A DNA stretch of 64,000 nucleotides from Kitagawia praeruptora (lineage: Eukaryota > Streptophyta > Magnoliopsida > Apiales > Apiaceae): positions 83,892,001 to 83,956,000 of the forward strand of contig CM075345.1 of the NCBI GenBank assembly GCA_037693485.1, read 5' to 3'. Within the stretch, counting starts at the first letter, position 1; each line of letters begins with the position of its first letter. The translations under genes were made by a program, and so were the position numbers. Shown here piece after piece: positions 1 through 8,214 of this stretch. The notes under the pieces were generated by a model. That model ran no database searches and was not told the origin of the DNA. It saw nothing but the letters and a program-made list of their open reading frames with translations.

Positions 1-657
1 CCCCCTCGTGAAGGTACCTATAATACTGGTTTTGAACTTGTCATTACCCTTCTTTAGCACCTCGATAGGAGGAGAAACAACCTTCGTACCTGAGGGCATT
101 GGTATATACTCCAACTTTAGGTCATTACTAGACGCTGGAGCTTGTTTCACCACCTGTGACCAAGATGTTTTCGGTGGAGTACTGCCTTTGTCAGTGGTCT
201 GCTCTTTCCCTTGCAAATCTTTGGCTCGCGAAACACCAACACTGGTCTTGCCCTTAGCCAAACCCAGATTACTATTGTCAGCATTAATAACTGACTCAGA
301 CCTTTTTTCATACACCCTATCTACACCGTGTGTCTCTCGTTCCTGTGAGCATTTCAAGCCGTTTTCTACACCAGAGGAAGAGCCTCCCCTATTCTCACTT
401 TGATAGTTCTTGAAAATTGGAAGACCAAAATCATCTCTCCCTGAGATGAAATTAGTAGACTTGGGACAGTGAACATTAAACGCATCTTTATTCTCCATCT
501 TTCCTTTTTCGAACATCGCCATAGACAAACCATTGGCCTCCATGAATTTTTGCATTTCAATAATCTGAGTTCTGGCCTCCAGCAACTCTTTCCTTTCTTG
601 TTTACTAACATCAAACGCAGCTTTAATGGCTGGATTCGCTGAGAAGTTCTTAGACAT
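1..657 (-). CDS. LINE ORF1-like protein, N-terminal part (runs off left edge)
   Basis: An open frame starts at the ATG at 657-655 and stays open to base 1, about 219 codons. It begins MSKNFSANPAIKAAFDV, then has a charged helical stretch (KQERKELLEARTQIIEMQKF) and a Ser/Gly-rich linker. About 180 residues in come a SWSQVVK motif, then LEYIPMPSGTKVVSPPIEVL and KFKTSIIGTFTRG. That order (SW-x-x-VV, a PP-x-EV segment, then a W/F-K-x-SxIG-x-F segment) matches the start of the DUF4283 domain of plant L1-type LINE ORF1 nucleic-acid-binding proteins. No stop is seen, so this may be a fairly recent copy. The poly-A end of E1 lies 15 bp upstream of this ATG. The assignment rests on motif order only; the zinc knuckle and ORF2 would lie outside the window. 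Confidence 0.7.
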   Translation of the reverse strand, partial: MSKNFSANPAIKAAFDVSKQERKELLEARTQIIEMQKFMEANGLSMAMFEKGKMENKDAFNVHCPKSTNFISGRDDFGLPIFKNYQSENRGGSSSGVENGLKCSQERETHGVDRVYEKRSESVINADNSNLGLAKGKTSVGVSRAKDLQGKEQTTDKGSTPPKTSWSQVVKQAPASSNDLKLEYIPMPSGTKVVSPPIEVLKKGNDKFKTSIIGTFTRG

Positions 658-671
658 ATACTCCTTTTCAC

Positions 672-860
672 TTTTTTTTTTGCTAATTAAAATTTTATAC
701 CATAGGCAAACGCATACAATTCTAGGGGCATACCCCGCGATTAGTAAAATGCCAACCTAACGGAACAACAGTCGAGCTACTTAAAAAAGTCAACATAACA
801 AAAACTAGTTTAACTAGTTCACCTATCTTACAATTAATGGGTATACCCCATAATTAGTCT
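672..860 (-). other. E1 structured 3' tail (two hairpins)
   Basis: The upstream hairpin has stem AACTAG/CTAGTT with a 5-nt loop at 803-819. The terminal hairpin GGGG-4 nt-CCCC is at 725-736. A second, imperfect copy of the terminal hairpin (GGGTATACCCC on the plus strand) lies at 839-849, as if part of the tail had been duplicated. The tail ends in GGTATAAAATTTTAATTAGC plus poly-A. Confidence 0.7.
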
Positions 861-2500
861 AAATAAAAACCTATGCCAGCTACATCCTTTTGCTTGGTGA
901 CCCCAACTAGGTCCATGTTTTCCACACTTGTAACCACTTCCCGCCTGAAATTCACTGCAATAACCTTGTGCAAGTCATCAGCCTTGTACTGACTAATCGG
1001 CATACAAAGGGCAAGTAAACTGCTCCTTAACTCATTAACAAAACCCAGGATATAAATTGCCTTAAACAGGTAGCATCTGGCAACCAAAGGACTAGCACGA
1101 ATAAGTCCCATTGTCATCATGGTAACATCACAATACCGTCCACTAGATTCATCAAACTGAACCCTCCCTTCCTGCTCTCCCAACAGGGCATGCAGACTAC
1201 TCCTTAACAGTCCTGCTTCTTGCCAGGCACAGACAACAACCAGAACGTCGTCAGAAAGGGAGTTGCAAACCCTCAACCTAACCTCTTGAAATCCATCAGC
1301 AATAATGCAGTTGCCGAGCAACAGCAACATAGAAGACACAACATTTTTAACAAAACATGTTTCAATGCCATTCAACTTGGCCATATAACCCAGGGAACCA
1401 TAGCTCCTCTGCGCGACCATATTTCCACCATCAAAGAACAAAATCGTGAAATCAACATTTTGAAAATCAAAGACAATACCCTTCAAAGGCGACACGCCCA
1501 GAATTCTGTGGCTACCATACCACCTGTAAAATGACCTGACCGACCCCTTCATTTGCAAATGAAGCCATATAGTGTCTCCATTCGTAGCAGCTCTAACAAT
1601 AGAGAGGGGAACAAACTCCAAACCAGGCTCATTCTTCTTAATAATTGACACCTCAATTCCCAAAGTAAGGAATAAGCAACCTATAAAGTATGGAGAAACT
1701 TCATCGCAACATAGTGAGTTACCAGGGGTAGACCTAACTACACTGCAACCCCAGCAAGACATATCCTGAGACCAACAATTATCCCCCGGATTGACTAAAC
1801 CTGATTGGACTTCAACAATCCCACTTCTTTGGATCATAAGAACGAACAGAAGCACTTCATCCCTAGGCTTTGCAAAATACAAGACACTACTCAGGTTCAT
1901 CCATATTCCAGAAGAACAATTAGAACCTCTCACAGACATATCATCAAACACTTTATCACCATCAATGACAACCTCATTTGTGGTACAATCAGTACGAAGA
2001 AGAAGGATTTTTGAAACCATTCCATCAAACATTAGTCCAGCATAATCAATGCATCGATCTCCATTTAAAATGATTTCAAGAACAACCTCTCGAAGAGGCA
2101 ACATAACACCAAGATTACGCCTGGTTATATCATTAGATATTACATCTAACGCCATGCGTTCATCAGCGAAATCATCCCTTGAGATAGGACATGAGACAAA
2201 CACCTTGATGAAACCACCATCCAAAGGGGTGACAGAGGAGTGAGCCCCCTCCGCAACATTCAAATCATACATATCATATGCACCATCCCCATTATAATTG
2301 GTAGTGAAAATAAACAGATCCAATTGGAGGTGAACCCCCAAAAAGGCAACCGAATTTTCATTCGCAGACACGGCATTAGCCACTTCAAAAGTGGTGAGAT
2401 TCACAGAACTTAACAAATCTCTAACAGAGGAAAGAGACTCATATAACAATCCATCGGATGTAGATGAAACAACCTCCGGACACTCACAATAGAAAGCCAT
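854..2500 (-). CDS. E1 long ORF, unknown protein of 548 aa
   Basis: This is the longest uninterrupted frame of the LINE-tailed family here (ATG at 2500-2498, MAFYCECPEVVSS). I recognise no family: there is no RT [FY]xDD box, endonuclease signature, CCHC knuckle, protease or integrase motif. The protein is rich in Val, Leu, Ser and Cys with short hydrophobic strands (LDLFIFTTNYN, DEVLLFVLMIQ, DDVLVVVCAWQEAG, SSMLLLLGNCIIADG) but no convincing long membrane helix or clear signal peptide. It ends in MDLVGVTKQKDVAGIGFY, close to the E2 ORF end VDLVEVIKMKKVLGIGLL, so the C-terminus is shared. The ORF runs in the element's sense direction and stops just before the 3' tail, where LINE coding sequence normally ends. 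A 548-codon frame without a stop suggests recent constraint or a young copy; function is unknown. Confidence 0.6.
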   Translation of the reverse strand: MAFYCECPEVVSSTSDGLLYESLSSVRDLLSSVNLTTFEVANAVSANENSVAFLGVHLQLDLFIFTTNYNGDGAYDMYDLNVAEGAHSSVTPLDGGFIKVFVSCPISRDDFADERMALDVISNDITRRNLGVMLPLREVVLEIILNGDRCIDYAGLMFDGMVSKILLLRTDCTTNEVVIDGDKVFDDMSVRGSNCSSGIWMNLSSVLYFAKPRDEVLLFVLMIQRSGIVEVQSGLVNPGDNCWSQDMSCWGCSVVRSTPGNSLCCDEVSPYFIGCLFLTLGIEVSIIKKNEPGLEFVPLSIVRAATNGDTIWLHLQMKGSVRSFYRWYGSHRILGVSPLKGIVFDFQNVDFTILFFDGGNMVAQRSYGSLGYMAKLNGIETCFVKNVVSSMLLLLGNCIIADGFQEVRLRVCNSLSDDVLVVVCAWQEAGLLRSSLHALLGEQEGRVQFDESSGRYCDVTMMTMGLIRASPLVARCYLFKAIYILGFVNELRSSLLALCMPISQYKADDLHKVIAVNFRREVVTSVENMDLVGVTKQKDVAGIGFYLD

Positions 2501-2895
2501 AATAAATATAAGTAAGAAATATAGTGTGTAGGTGAAAGATTTGAGATGGGAGATGGATTAGTATCCTCTTCACTTTTAGTATCCACTTCATTTCCAGAAC
2601 TGAGATACCCCTCATCCTCCATTCTCTCAAGGGGAATTCCTCCATACAAGCTAGATTGGACAAAGTGGCCCCTATCTCCCACACCTGCGAACGTAAGGTC
2701 ATCTTGGACTGGATCTGACGCTAAATGAGAAACCTCACCCTGGACATTTGGTTTCTCACTGATAAGTTCTTGAAACACAGAGCTTGCAATAACAAAAGGG
2801 GCACTAAGGCCACTATGCAGCCCAAACTCCAAAGGAGAGCCTTCATGATCAACTGGAATGCCATCGGAATCGACATTAAAATCTTGAAAACCCAT
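2410..2895 (-). CDS. E1 upstream ORF, acidic, 161 aa
   Basis: This ORF starts MGFQDFNVDSDGIPVDHEG, about 200 nt behind the 5' leader, and overlaps the start of the 548-aa ORF in another frame. The first ~120 residues are acidic and Ser/Gly-rich. The tail (ISYLYLLWLSIVSVRRLF) reads into the region where the long ORF starts and may be read-through after a frameshift. It occupies the position where E2, E3, E5 and E8 encode their N-terminal blocks, so E1 may once have had one fused frame. No recognised domain. Confidence 0.4.
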   Translation of the reverse strand: MGFQDFNVDSDGIPVDHEGSPLEFGLHSGLSAPFVIASSVFQELISEKPNVQGEVSHLASDPVQDDLTFAGVGDRGHFVQSSLYGGIPLERMEDEGYLSSGNEVDTKSEEDTNPSPISNLSPTHYISYLYLLWLSIVSVRRLFHLHPMDCYMSLFPLLEIC

Positions 2896-3148
2896 AGAGG
2901 GAAGTTACACTAGAAAAATAAGAAATATATAATATAAGAAATTTAGTATTTAGGTTTAGAGATAGAAGAAAGGATGGATTCGTGTATTATTAGTATAGAT
3001 CTAGTGGATAAGGGTGTAAGAAGAGCTAAAAATTAATGGCGGCTGATTAGGGTTTTTAGAAAGAAGGAGGAGTTTCTCTCTCTAGGACTCTCATTTTTTT
3101 CAAATGATTCCTTTTCTTAGTGAGCATAAGATGTAGAGGGAAAAGAGT

Positions 3149-3645
3149 TTAAGAAACAAGAGTTAAGGAGTTGACCATACTTGCTGTCTGGGGGTCAACT
3201 GTAGATTCTATTATCTCGGGACCTTCCACTGGGACCTCATTTTCAGCTTCACCTGGTTGGACTTCCACCTCCACGATCTGCATAACTGGATTGATCCAGC
3301 CTTTATTGACCTTTGCAGCCTCCTTCTCGTTGATATCTGTCATAATCTTAATAGCATCTTCACCAAGCAAGGTCCGGTTCAGATCTTTCAGTATCAATGG
3401 TCACGATAAGAGACTCCACCTTCAGCTCCAACTCATGGACCTAGTTGGCATACTTAATGTTTCTTTTCCTCCTCATTCTTGGACTTAATGGAAGCCTTCA
3501 ACTGTTTCACCTCCTCTGCAAGTTGCTGATCACCCTTCACGGCTTCCACTATCGCTTCACCATGTTTCAAGTAGAGAAAGAAGCTTTGGGCATTTGCTAG
3601 AAAAGTAGCTTTTGATGATTTTTGACTAAACTCATCTTGTCCCAC
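3149..3645 (-). pseudogene. Coiled-coil ORF remnant
   Basis: Two minus-strand frames fit a single decayed reading unit. MGQDEFSQKSSKATFLANAQ and then a charged helix (EEVKQLKASIKSKNEEEKKH) end at 3454. A second frame (MILKDLNRTLLGEDAIKIMT, then a Glu/Pro-rich tail) runs to 3149. A frame between them reads an ELELKVESLIVTIDTE heptad-like stretch. It lies on the same strand as, and upstream of, the LINE ORF1 at 1-657, with E1 between. It could be the 5' part of that element, an element gag/ORF1, or a host gene scrap. I cannot tell. Confidence 0.3.
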
Positions 3646-3875
3646 TTGGAAGTAGTCTCCTCTTGAAAGGATATATTCGATATCTTCGATATATTATTTA
3701 TTTTGGTATTTGATAATTACACTTAGTTATCCTCTCCACTAGGTCATTAATTTAATTGATTCCGTTAAAAGTCAATTCTAGCAAAATTTATCTTCTTACT
3801 TATAAGAGATATTCCATTATTCTGAAAAATCAAAATTATATAATTTCATGGAATATATCTCTACACCAAGGCAAT
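3646..3875. other. AT-rich flank, no gene seen
   Basis: AT-rich DNA with ATATTTCGATA-like short repeats at its left end. It is contiguous with 5481-5935 once E2 is removed. No coding or RNA feature is visible. Confidence 0.5.
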
Positions 3876-4117
3876 AAAGATTAAAAAAAAGGGGAACTCA
3901 CTAAAACTTCATTTTCGTCGGAAATCTACAATTAATTGGAATGAAAGTCCTCCGTTCTCTCTCCTAACCTATCAGCCGCCGTAAATTTCATCCAAATCTT
4001 ACACCTTGTCCATCAGATCTGCATATTCAGCCTTCATAAATCCATCTTCCATCTCAAATCCCCCACCTATACACCAAATTTCTTATTTTATATATATTAT
4101 CGCTAATAGTTTTGGAA

Positions 4118-5314
4118 ATGAGCCCGAAGAGGGTTTCTTTCTCACCGGAGGTTAGGGTGTTTTACCCTAGTCTTCTTGAGTGTCCGCACGGTGCCCTTTC
4201 TACTGAGTTAGTTAAAGGGGAGCAGGTTTCGAAGAAGGTTACTTTCTCGCCGGAAGTCAGGGTTTATTACCCTCGTCTTTCTGCTGAGTCAATTAATGGG
4301 GAGCATGAGTTGTCGACTCAGTCTGGTGAGAGGATGCAGCCAACTGGTTGCACGCAGATGGAGACTATTTGTGATAGAGACTTTCTGGGCTCAGATGGCT
4401 ATGGGTCTCGTCCAGATCTTGATATGGACTGCACGAGGTCTGGTATTGAGGATCAGACTATGACTGTGGATGTGAGTTCTACAGTGGAGGAGCTCCTTCT
4501 AGTTGACATTTTGTCTCAACAAAATGTGAAAGATGATCTCCCTAAGATGGAAGGGGAAACCCTTGTGGATTTGGCCCTCACTGCAGAGTGGTCGCCTTTG
4601 AATTTCGTTGGCTTTATGCTTACAAACTGTAGGGAAACCGAGTCTGGTTTGCAGGAAGTGTTGTTTATGATTGATGCACACATGGTGTTTGATAAAATGT
4701 TCCAATGGGGTTCTGTGGATTTGGGGCAGGATAGTGAGTTGTTGGGCTATTATCTCAACACAAAGAATGTTTTTCTTGATGAATGCCAGGTGGATGTTGG
4801 GATTGAAGTGCCGGTTATTGTACGCTATAAAAAGTGGGCTGTTACTGGTATCTTGTCGCTTTTGGAGGGTTTTGAGAACAAGGTTGGCCAAAGTCGACTG
4901 TTCGACTTTTGGCATCTCAGAAGTAGAGCTGATGCTGCGTATTATGTTGATGGGTTTTTTAGCATGAACGATGTTGCTAGTGTTGGTCATAAAGTGGCAA
5001 GTGATTTTTATGAAGATTGTGTGGAAGCTGTTAGCCTTTTGGTTGTTGCCAGCGGGACAACTTTGGTATTGAAAATTATCGATTGTCCACCTTGGTGGAA
5101 TAGGTATTTCGGCAACTTGTGTTGCCTTGTTGTTGTCCTGTTGTTTTGTGACATAGGCAGGAAGCTATGGGATAAGCATCTGCTTAGGATTTCGAAGTGC
5201 GGTCCAGGAGCAAACTGGCCACCCCAGGCGGAAGGAAGATATGCAGCTATGCGGGAAGTGGACCTGGTTGAGGTCATCAAGATGAAGAAAGTGCTTGGCA
5301 TAGGTCTTTTATGA
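4118..5314 (+). CDS. E2 ORF, unknown protein of 398 aa with two KxVxF motifs
   Basis: The start is taken at the ATG at 4118 (MSPKRVSFSPEVRVFYP). Residues 3-17 and about 38-53 are two copies of one motif: PKRVSFSPEVRVFYPSL and SKKVTFSPEVRVYYPRL. The same motif occurs in E3 and twice in E5. The middle is acidic; the C-terminal half has hydrophobic and Cys/Trp-rich stretches (IIDCPPWWNRYFGN, LCCLVVVLLFCDIG) and ends VDLVEVIKMKKVLGIGLL, matching the end of the E1 ORF. There is no RT, endonuclease or CCHC motif. The frame is intact from just after the leader to just before the 3' tail. Function unknown; K-[KR]-V-[ST]-F resembles the RVxF docking motif for protein phosphatase 1, a suggestion only. 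Confidence 0.6.
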   Translation: MSPKRVSFSPEVRVFYPSLLECPHGALSTELVKGEQVSKKVTFSPEVRVYYPRLSAESINGEHELSTQSGERMQPTGCTQMETICDRDFLGSDGYGSRPDLDMDCTRSGIEDQTMTVDVSSTVEELLLVDILSQQNVKDDLPKMEGETLVDLALTAEWSPLNFVGFMLTNCRETESGLQEVLFMIDAHMVFDKMFQWGSVDLGQDSELLGYYLNTKNVFLDECQVDVGIEVPVIVRYKKWAVTGILSLLEGFENKVGQSRLFDFWHLRSRADAAYYVDGFFSMNDVASVGHKVASDFYEDCVEAVSLLVVASGTTLVLKIIDCPPWWNRYFGNLCCLVVVLLFCDIGRKLWDKHLLRISKCGPGANWPPQAEGRYAAMREVDLVEVIKMKKVLGIGLL

Positions 5315-5342
5315 TTTTGTTAGATTCCGAATTTATGTTGTT

Positions 5343-5463
5343 AAACTAGTTTTATCTAGTTTTATGTATTTTGTTTTAGTTGCTGGATGTTGATTTCGCG
5401 GGATATGCCCCTAGAATTGTATCATGTTGTTCCTTTTGGTATAAAATTTTAATTAGCAAAAAA
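5343..5463 (+). other. E2 structured 3' tail
   Basis: A perfect 7-bp hairpin (AAACTAG, loop TTTTAT, CTAGTTT) lies at 5343-5362. The terminal hairpin at about 5400-5411 has one base change (GGGATATGCCCC). The end GGTATAAAATTTTAATTAGC and poly-A follow. Confidence 0.75.
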
Positions 5464-5480
5464 AAAGATTAAAAAAAAGG

Positions 5481-5935
5481 AATATCAAGGTGTGATATTT
5501 TTTAGATCTTTCTTGCAATATTAATAAGGTGACAAGCTCGAACAAAGAATATTCGAGTTTTAATATTCTTTAGAAAACTCGTGCTATATTTAAAAGCGAT
5601 CAGTTTTTACTAAAATAAATTTTGTCTTCGCACTCAAAATGTTTTTATCCTTAAGTATATTAATGTTCCTTGATAGAATATTAATACCTATTTTCCTCTC
5701 GTGCCAGAAATATTTAAAGTAATTTTTCTCCCACTTCTTAAATTTATTCTATTTTCGGAGAAAATTATTTTAATCATTCAAAACTATTTCCTACACTCTC
5801 AATATATTTTATATATTAGGAAATATATTCTACGCATTTATTCTAGTCAAAACATTGGTCACAAGATGTATCTATTTCAAGGAAAGAACAATCATATTTT
5901 ATTCGGAACCGAAACTTGATTTAATCGTATTAAAT
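5481..5935. other. AT-rich spacer, no gene seen
   Basis: AT-rich sequence between E2 and the Copia-1 gag remnant. Only short chance ORFs are present. It is probably the decayed interior or flank of an older element; nothing specific can be supported. Confidence 0.4.
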
Positions 5936-6152
5936 CCAACAGTCTTCTCACTGATTTAATGGTTCTTTGGCAACATATGATCTTGGGATGGTTGTGGTTC
6001 CAACAGTCTTCTCACCAATCTCTTATTGTGGAACAAATGGACCATTCTTGAGAATCTCAAGGTATAGAGGGTTAGCAGCTTTGATGAACAACATCATCTT
6101 GATTTTCCAGAGGTTGTAGTTGTCTTTATCAAACTTTGGGACATTCAATGTT

Positions 6153-6275
6153 TTTGTTTTCTAATTAAAAAATTTATACCAAAAGGAACAACTGATACAA
6201 ATATAGGGGCATACCCCACGAAATCAACCATAAAATAAGACAAACAACACTAAAACAAACAAACTAGTTCATACT
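6153..6275 (-). other. E3 3' tail
   Basis: The terminal GGGG/CCCC hairpin lies at 6206-6217 (GGGGCATACCCC on the plus strand), next to the AT-rich family end. Upstream, AAACTAGTT near 6261 keeps only one arm of the CTAG hairpin. Confidence 0.65.
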
Positions 6276-6305
6276 ACCCAAGATAACAACTACAAAAACA
6301 GAAAA

Positions 6306-7700
6306 TCATGGCGCACGGGTATGGCCTCCCCTACCAGCACGCCACTTACGAATCTCATACTTCTTCAAACGAACCTTTCCTTTTTCTTCAGATGGGGGCA
6401 TAGTCCCAGCAACGAGTTGAGTTCTTGAATCACTTCCAGTATTCAGAACAGGGTCTTTCAAAGGCACGGAACAAGTGCCCTCACCCGTTGCATCCATCTT
6501 ATTTTCATTATTCCTATTGCCCGTTATTCCCTCCTCATGAAGCATCTTCTCCACCTAATTCTGCACACTAGGGCTGGAGTGACCTCCCGAAGGAGTCTCC
6601 TTAATGGTAACACCCAACCCATTTCTAAGAATAAAGTCCTGCAGCTGCAAAGCATAGCTAACCATTATTGCAAGCTCCTTGGTTGCCCCACAATTAAACC
6701 TTCCAGATGCAACCCTGAAGGGGTCTTTGCCACTAATTTCCACAAAATCATCTACTTTAGGAACATGAAACCCATTCGTCTGAATGTGATTTTTAAGCAT
6801 CTCAACATGGAACAAAGTCTCAATCAGTAGCTCACCATCACGGTATTCATCCGAACTAATCTCTGTGAAAATAGCATTCTTAGTCCCCATTCTCTCCTCC
6901 TTCCCTACACCAAGGCCTGTTCCAAGAACATTATCCAATTTCTTCTCCGTCTTCTCACTCATCATAATGAAAAAATTGACACCAACCTCAGTCTTTCCCT
7001 TGAAATGGCTCAATTTATCAACAGCATTACCTTGACTCAATTTATCAGCATTAACTTGACTCAATATATTAGCATCATTGACTTGATCATTACCCTTAAG
7101 ACAGCTTTCAGAACAAACCTCCGAATCCACAATACTCTCAATACCCACATCATCCGTTGGGTAAGTAGGGTTATGAGCAACACAAACAGAACCACTATGC
7201 TTTCTATAGGAGTAAAAGAACTTACCCTCCACACATTGGACACTGCAAGAGCTCCGAGTCCTGGAAGCAATCCCAATCGGAGCTAACATTTGCTCTTTGC
7301 TTACCTTTCTCCTTTTGCCCATATCTCTTTCAACCGCGTCTTTAGGAACCCCATCAATACAAGACACCATAGTTTCCCCTAACAGCGCAGGGACCCCAAA
7401 ATGAATATCAGCATCCCAAATCAATTGGGAACTCATCCCCCTAGCTTCTAGTAGTTCCAGGTTCAACAACACACCCAGACTCTATCCATTTAAATAACAG
7501 CCCCTCGTTGTCTCGAGTCTTACTAGAAGGTAACACCGACACCAAATTCTCCGCAAAGGACACCTTTTTCGGACTTAACTCCGATAGCAAGCCTTCCTGA
7601 GTCATGCTATAGCTCCCATCAGGCTTCTCGCCATCATCTAGTATCTAATTAACCTTGCCCGAGCTTCTAGTACTAGAGGCTATTCCAGAAACTAAAGAAT
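6306..7700 (-). pseudogene. E3 ORF, ORF1-like, with RGGH C-terminus (broken)
   Basis: The frame begins near 7700 (LVSGIASSTRSSGKVN, then a stop) and carries SPKKVSFAENLVSVLP near 7565. It shifts by one base near 7470 and continues as a 305-aa frame (7472-6555). After one in-frame TAG (6555-6557) it runs to the end, KKYEIRKWRAGRGGHTRAP, at 6306. In the middle, GIASRTRSS and EGKFFYS match E5 (GIASRTCSSFEGKIYYS) and E8 (GIATRTRS, DGKIF). The RGGH ending matches E8 (QWRATRGGHSRRL). A basic Arg/Gly/His end would suit nucleic-acid binding, but no zinc knuckle or RRM is evident. Three disruptions make it a pseudogene. Confidence 0.55.
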
Positions 7701-7971
7701 AAAGAACTGAAAAGAAAATTAGTGAAAAGGTGGGGGATTAGAGATTGAATATGGATTTGCGAAGGTTAATTGTATAGATCTGATGAAAAAGTGCAAGAAA
7801 AAATGGTTGATTAGGGTTTCAAGAGAGCAGGAGGAGTTCTATCTCTAAGACTCTCATCAGTCCAAAAAAAATCCAAAATGAAGTTTTAGTTGGAAACCAC
7901 TTGGGACCTTCAATGTTCCTGTTGTCTTTGGTGTATTCATGTTGATCTTTCTTTGTCTTGTTTAACACCCT

Positions 7972-7983
7972 GCTCTGATACCA
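7972..7983 (-). promoter_or_regulatory. Copia-1 primer-binding site (initiator Met tRNA)
   Basis: Minus strand TGGTATCAGAGC, complementary to the 3' end of plant initiator-Met tRNA, lies two bases inside the LTR end at 7986. Confidence 0.85.
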
Positions 7984-8214
7984 CTTGTTGAGTATGGAAT
8001 ACACACAAGAAAATACAAAGGGGGGTGATTGTATTTTCAAACTTTTCTTTGATTTAGCTTTGAAATAGTTTGTTTGAATCTGTTTATGAATGTGTAGCTG
8101 AGTGTTTGTTTGTGTTTAACAGATTATATGTGCGAAAACAAAACACAAAAACAAAAGTACTCACTTTAATCTAATGTTGTATTAGATAAAGATTTTGCTA
8201 CAATCTGGGAATAC

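Larger units (their letters stand above)
672..3106 (-). mobile_element. LINE-tailed element E1
   Basis: This minus-strand retroposon of about 2.4 kb has its poly-A tail as the T run at 672-681, followed inward by the family 3' end (GCTAATTAAAATTTTATACC on the plus strand) and the GGGGCATACCCC hairpin. The 5' leader, read on the minus strand from about 3093, is ATGAGAGTCC, a CTCT/TTTC-rich stretch, AACCCTAATC and GCCGCC, as in E3-E8. The flanks share only a short TCCTTTTC repeat (664-670 region and 3108-3115), a weak candidate target-site duplication, so the 5' boundary is uncertain by about 30 bp. It holds two ORFs and no reverse transcriptase. Confidence 0.75.
3876..5480 (+). mobile_element. 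LINE-tailed element E2 with 17-bp target duplication
   Basis: The element body is 3893-5463. Direct repeats of AAAGATTAAAAAAAAGG lie at 3876-3892 and 5464-5480, the first A's being ambiguous with the poly-A tail. The 5' end reads GGAACTCACTAAAACTTCATTTT; the ACTAAAACTTCATTTT part is shared with the 5' end of E3, so this is probably a full-length 5' terminus. A CTCTCTCC...CAGCCGCC leader follows, then one ORF (4118-5314) and the hairpin tail. At about 1.57 kb it is the most compact complete copy in the window. Confidence 0.85.
6134..7917 (-). mobile_element. LINE-tailed element E3 inserted in copia gag
   Basis: The body is about 6153-7899, minus strand. The target duplication is about 18 bp with small differences: CTTTGGGACATTCAATGTT at 6134-6152 and CTTGGGACCTTCAATGTT at 7900-7917. 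Because the target is a copia gag reading frame, the empty site can be inferred. After the duplication the 5' end reads TGGTTTCCAACTAAAACTTC, then the ATGAGAGTC leader at about 7856. The tail has no long poly-A: AATTAG runs into AAAACAAAAA. Confidence 0.8.
5936..7940 (-). pseudogene. Copia-1 gag start, split by E3
   Basis: The frame starts at the ATG at 7940-7938 (MNTPK), 32 nt inside the primer-binding site, and is interrupted by E3. It resumes at about 6152 as VPKFDKDNYNLWKIKMMLF, the typical N-terminal gag segment of plant Ty1/copia (UBN2/DUF4219-like; W in the NYxLW motif). It reads on to EILKNGPFVPQ and then hits a stop (about 6024). A GTGAGAAGACTGTTGGA direct repeat (minus strand, near 5937-5953 and 6001-6017) marks a local duplication at the point where the homology is lost. 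The element is defective; its pol is not in the window. Confidence 0.65.

Noticed and set aside
1220..2243. Plus-strand ORFs opposite the E1 long ORF
   Set aside because: Short, antisense to the element, and not shared with other copies.
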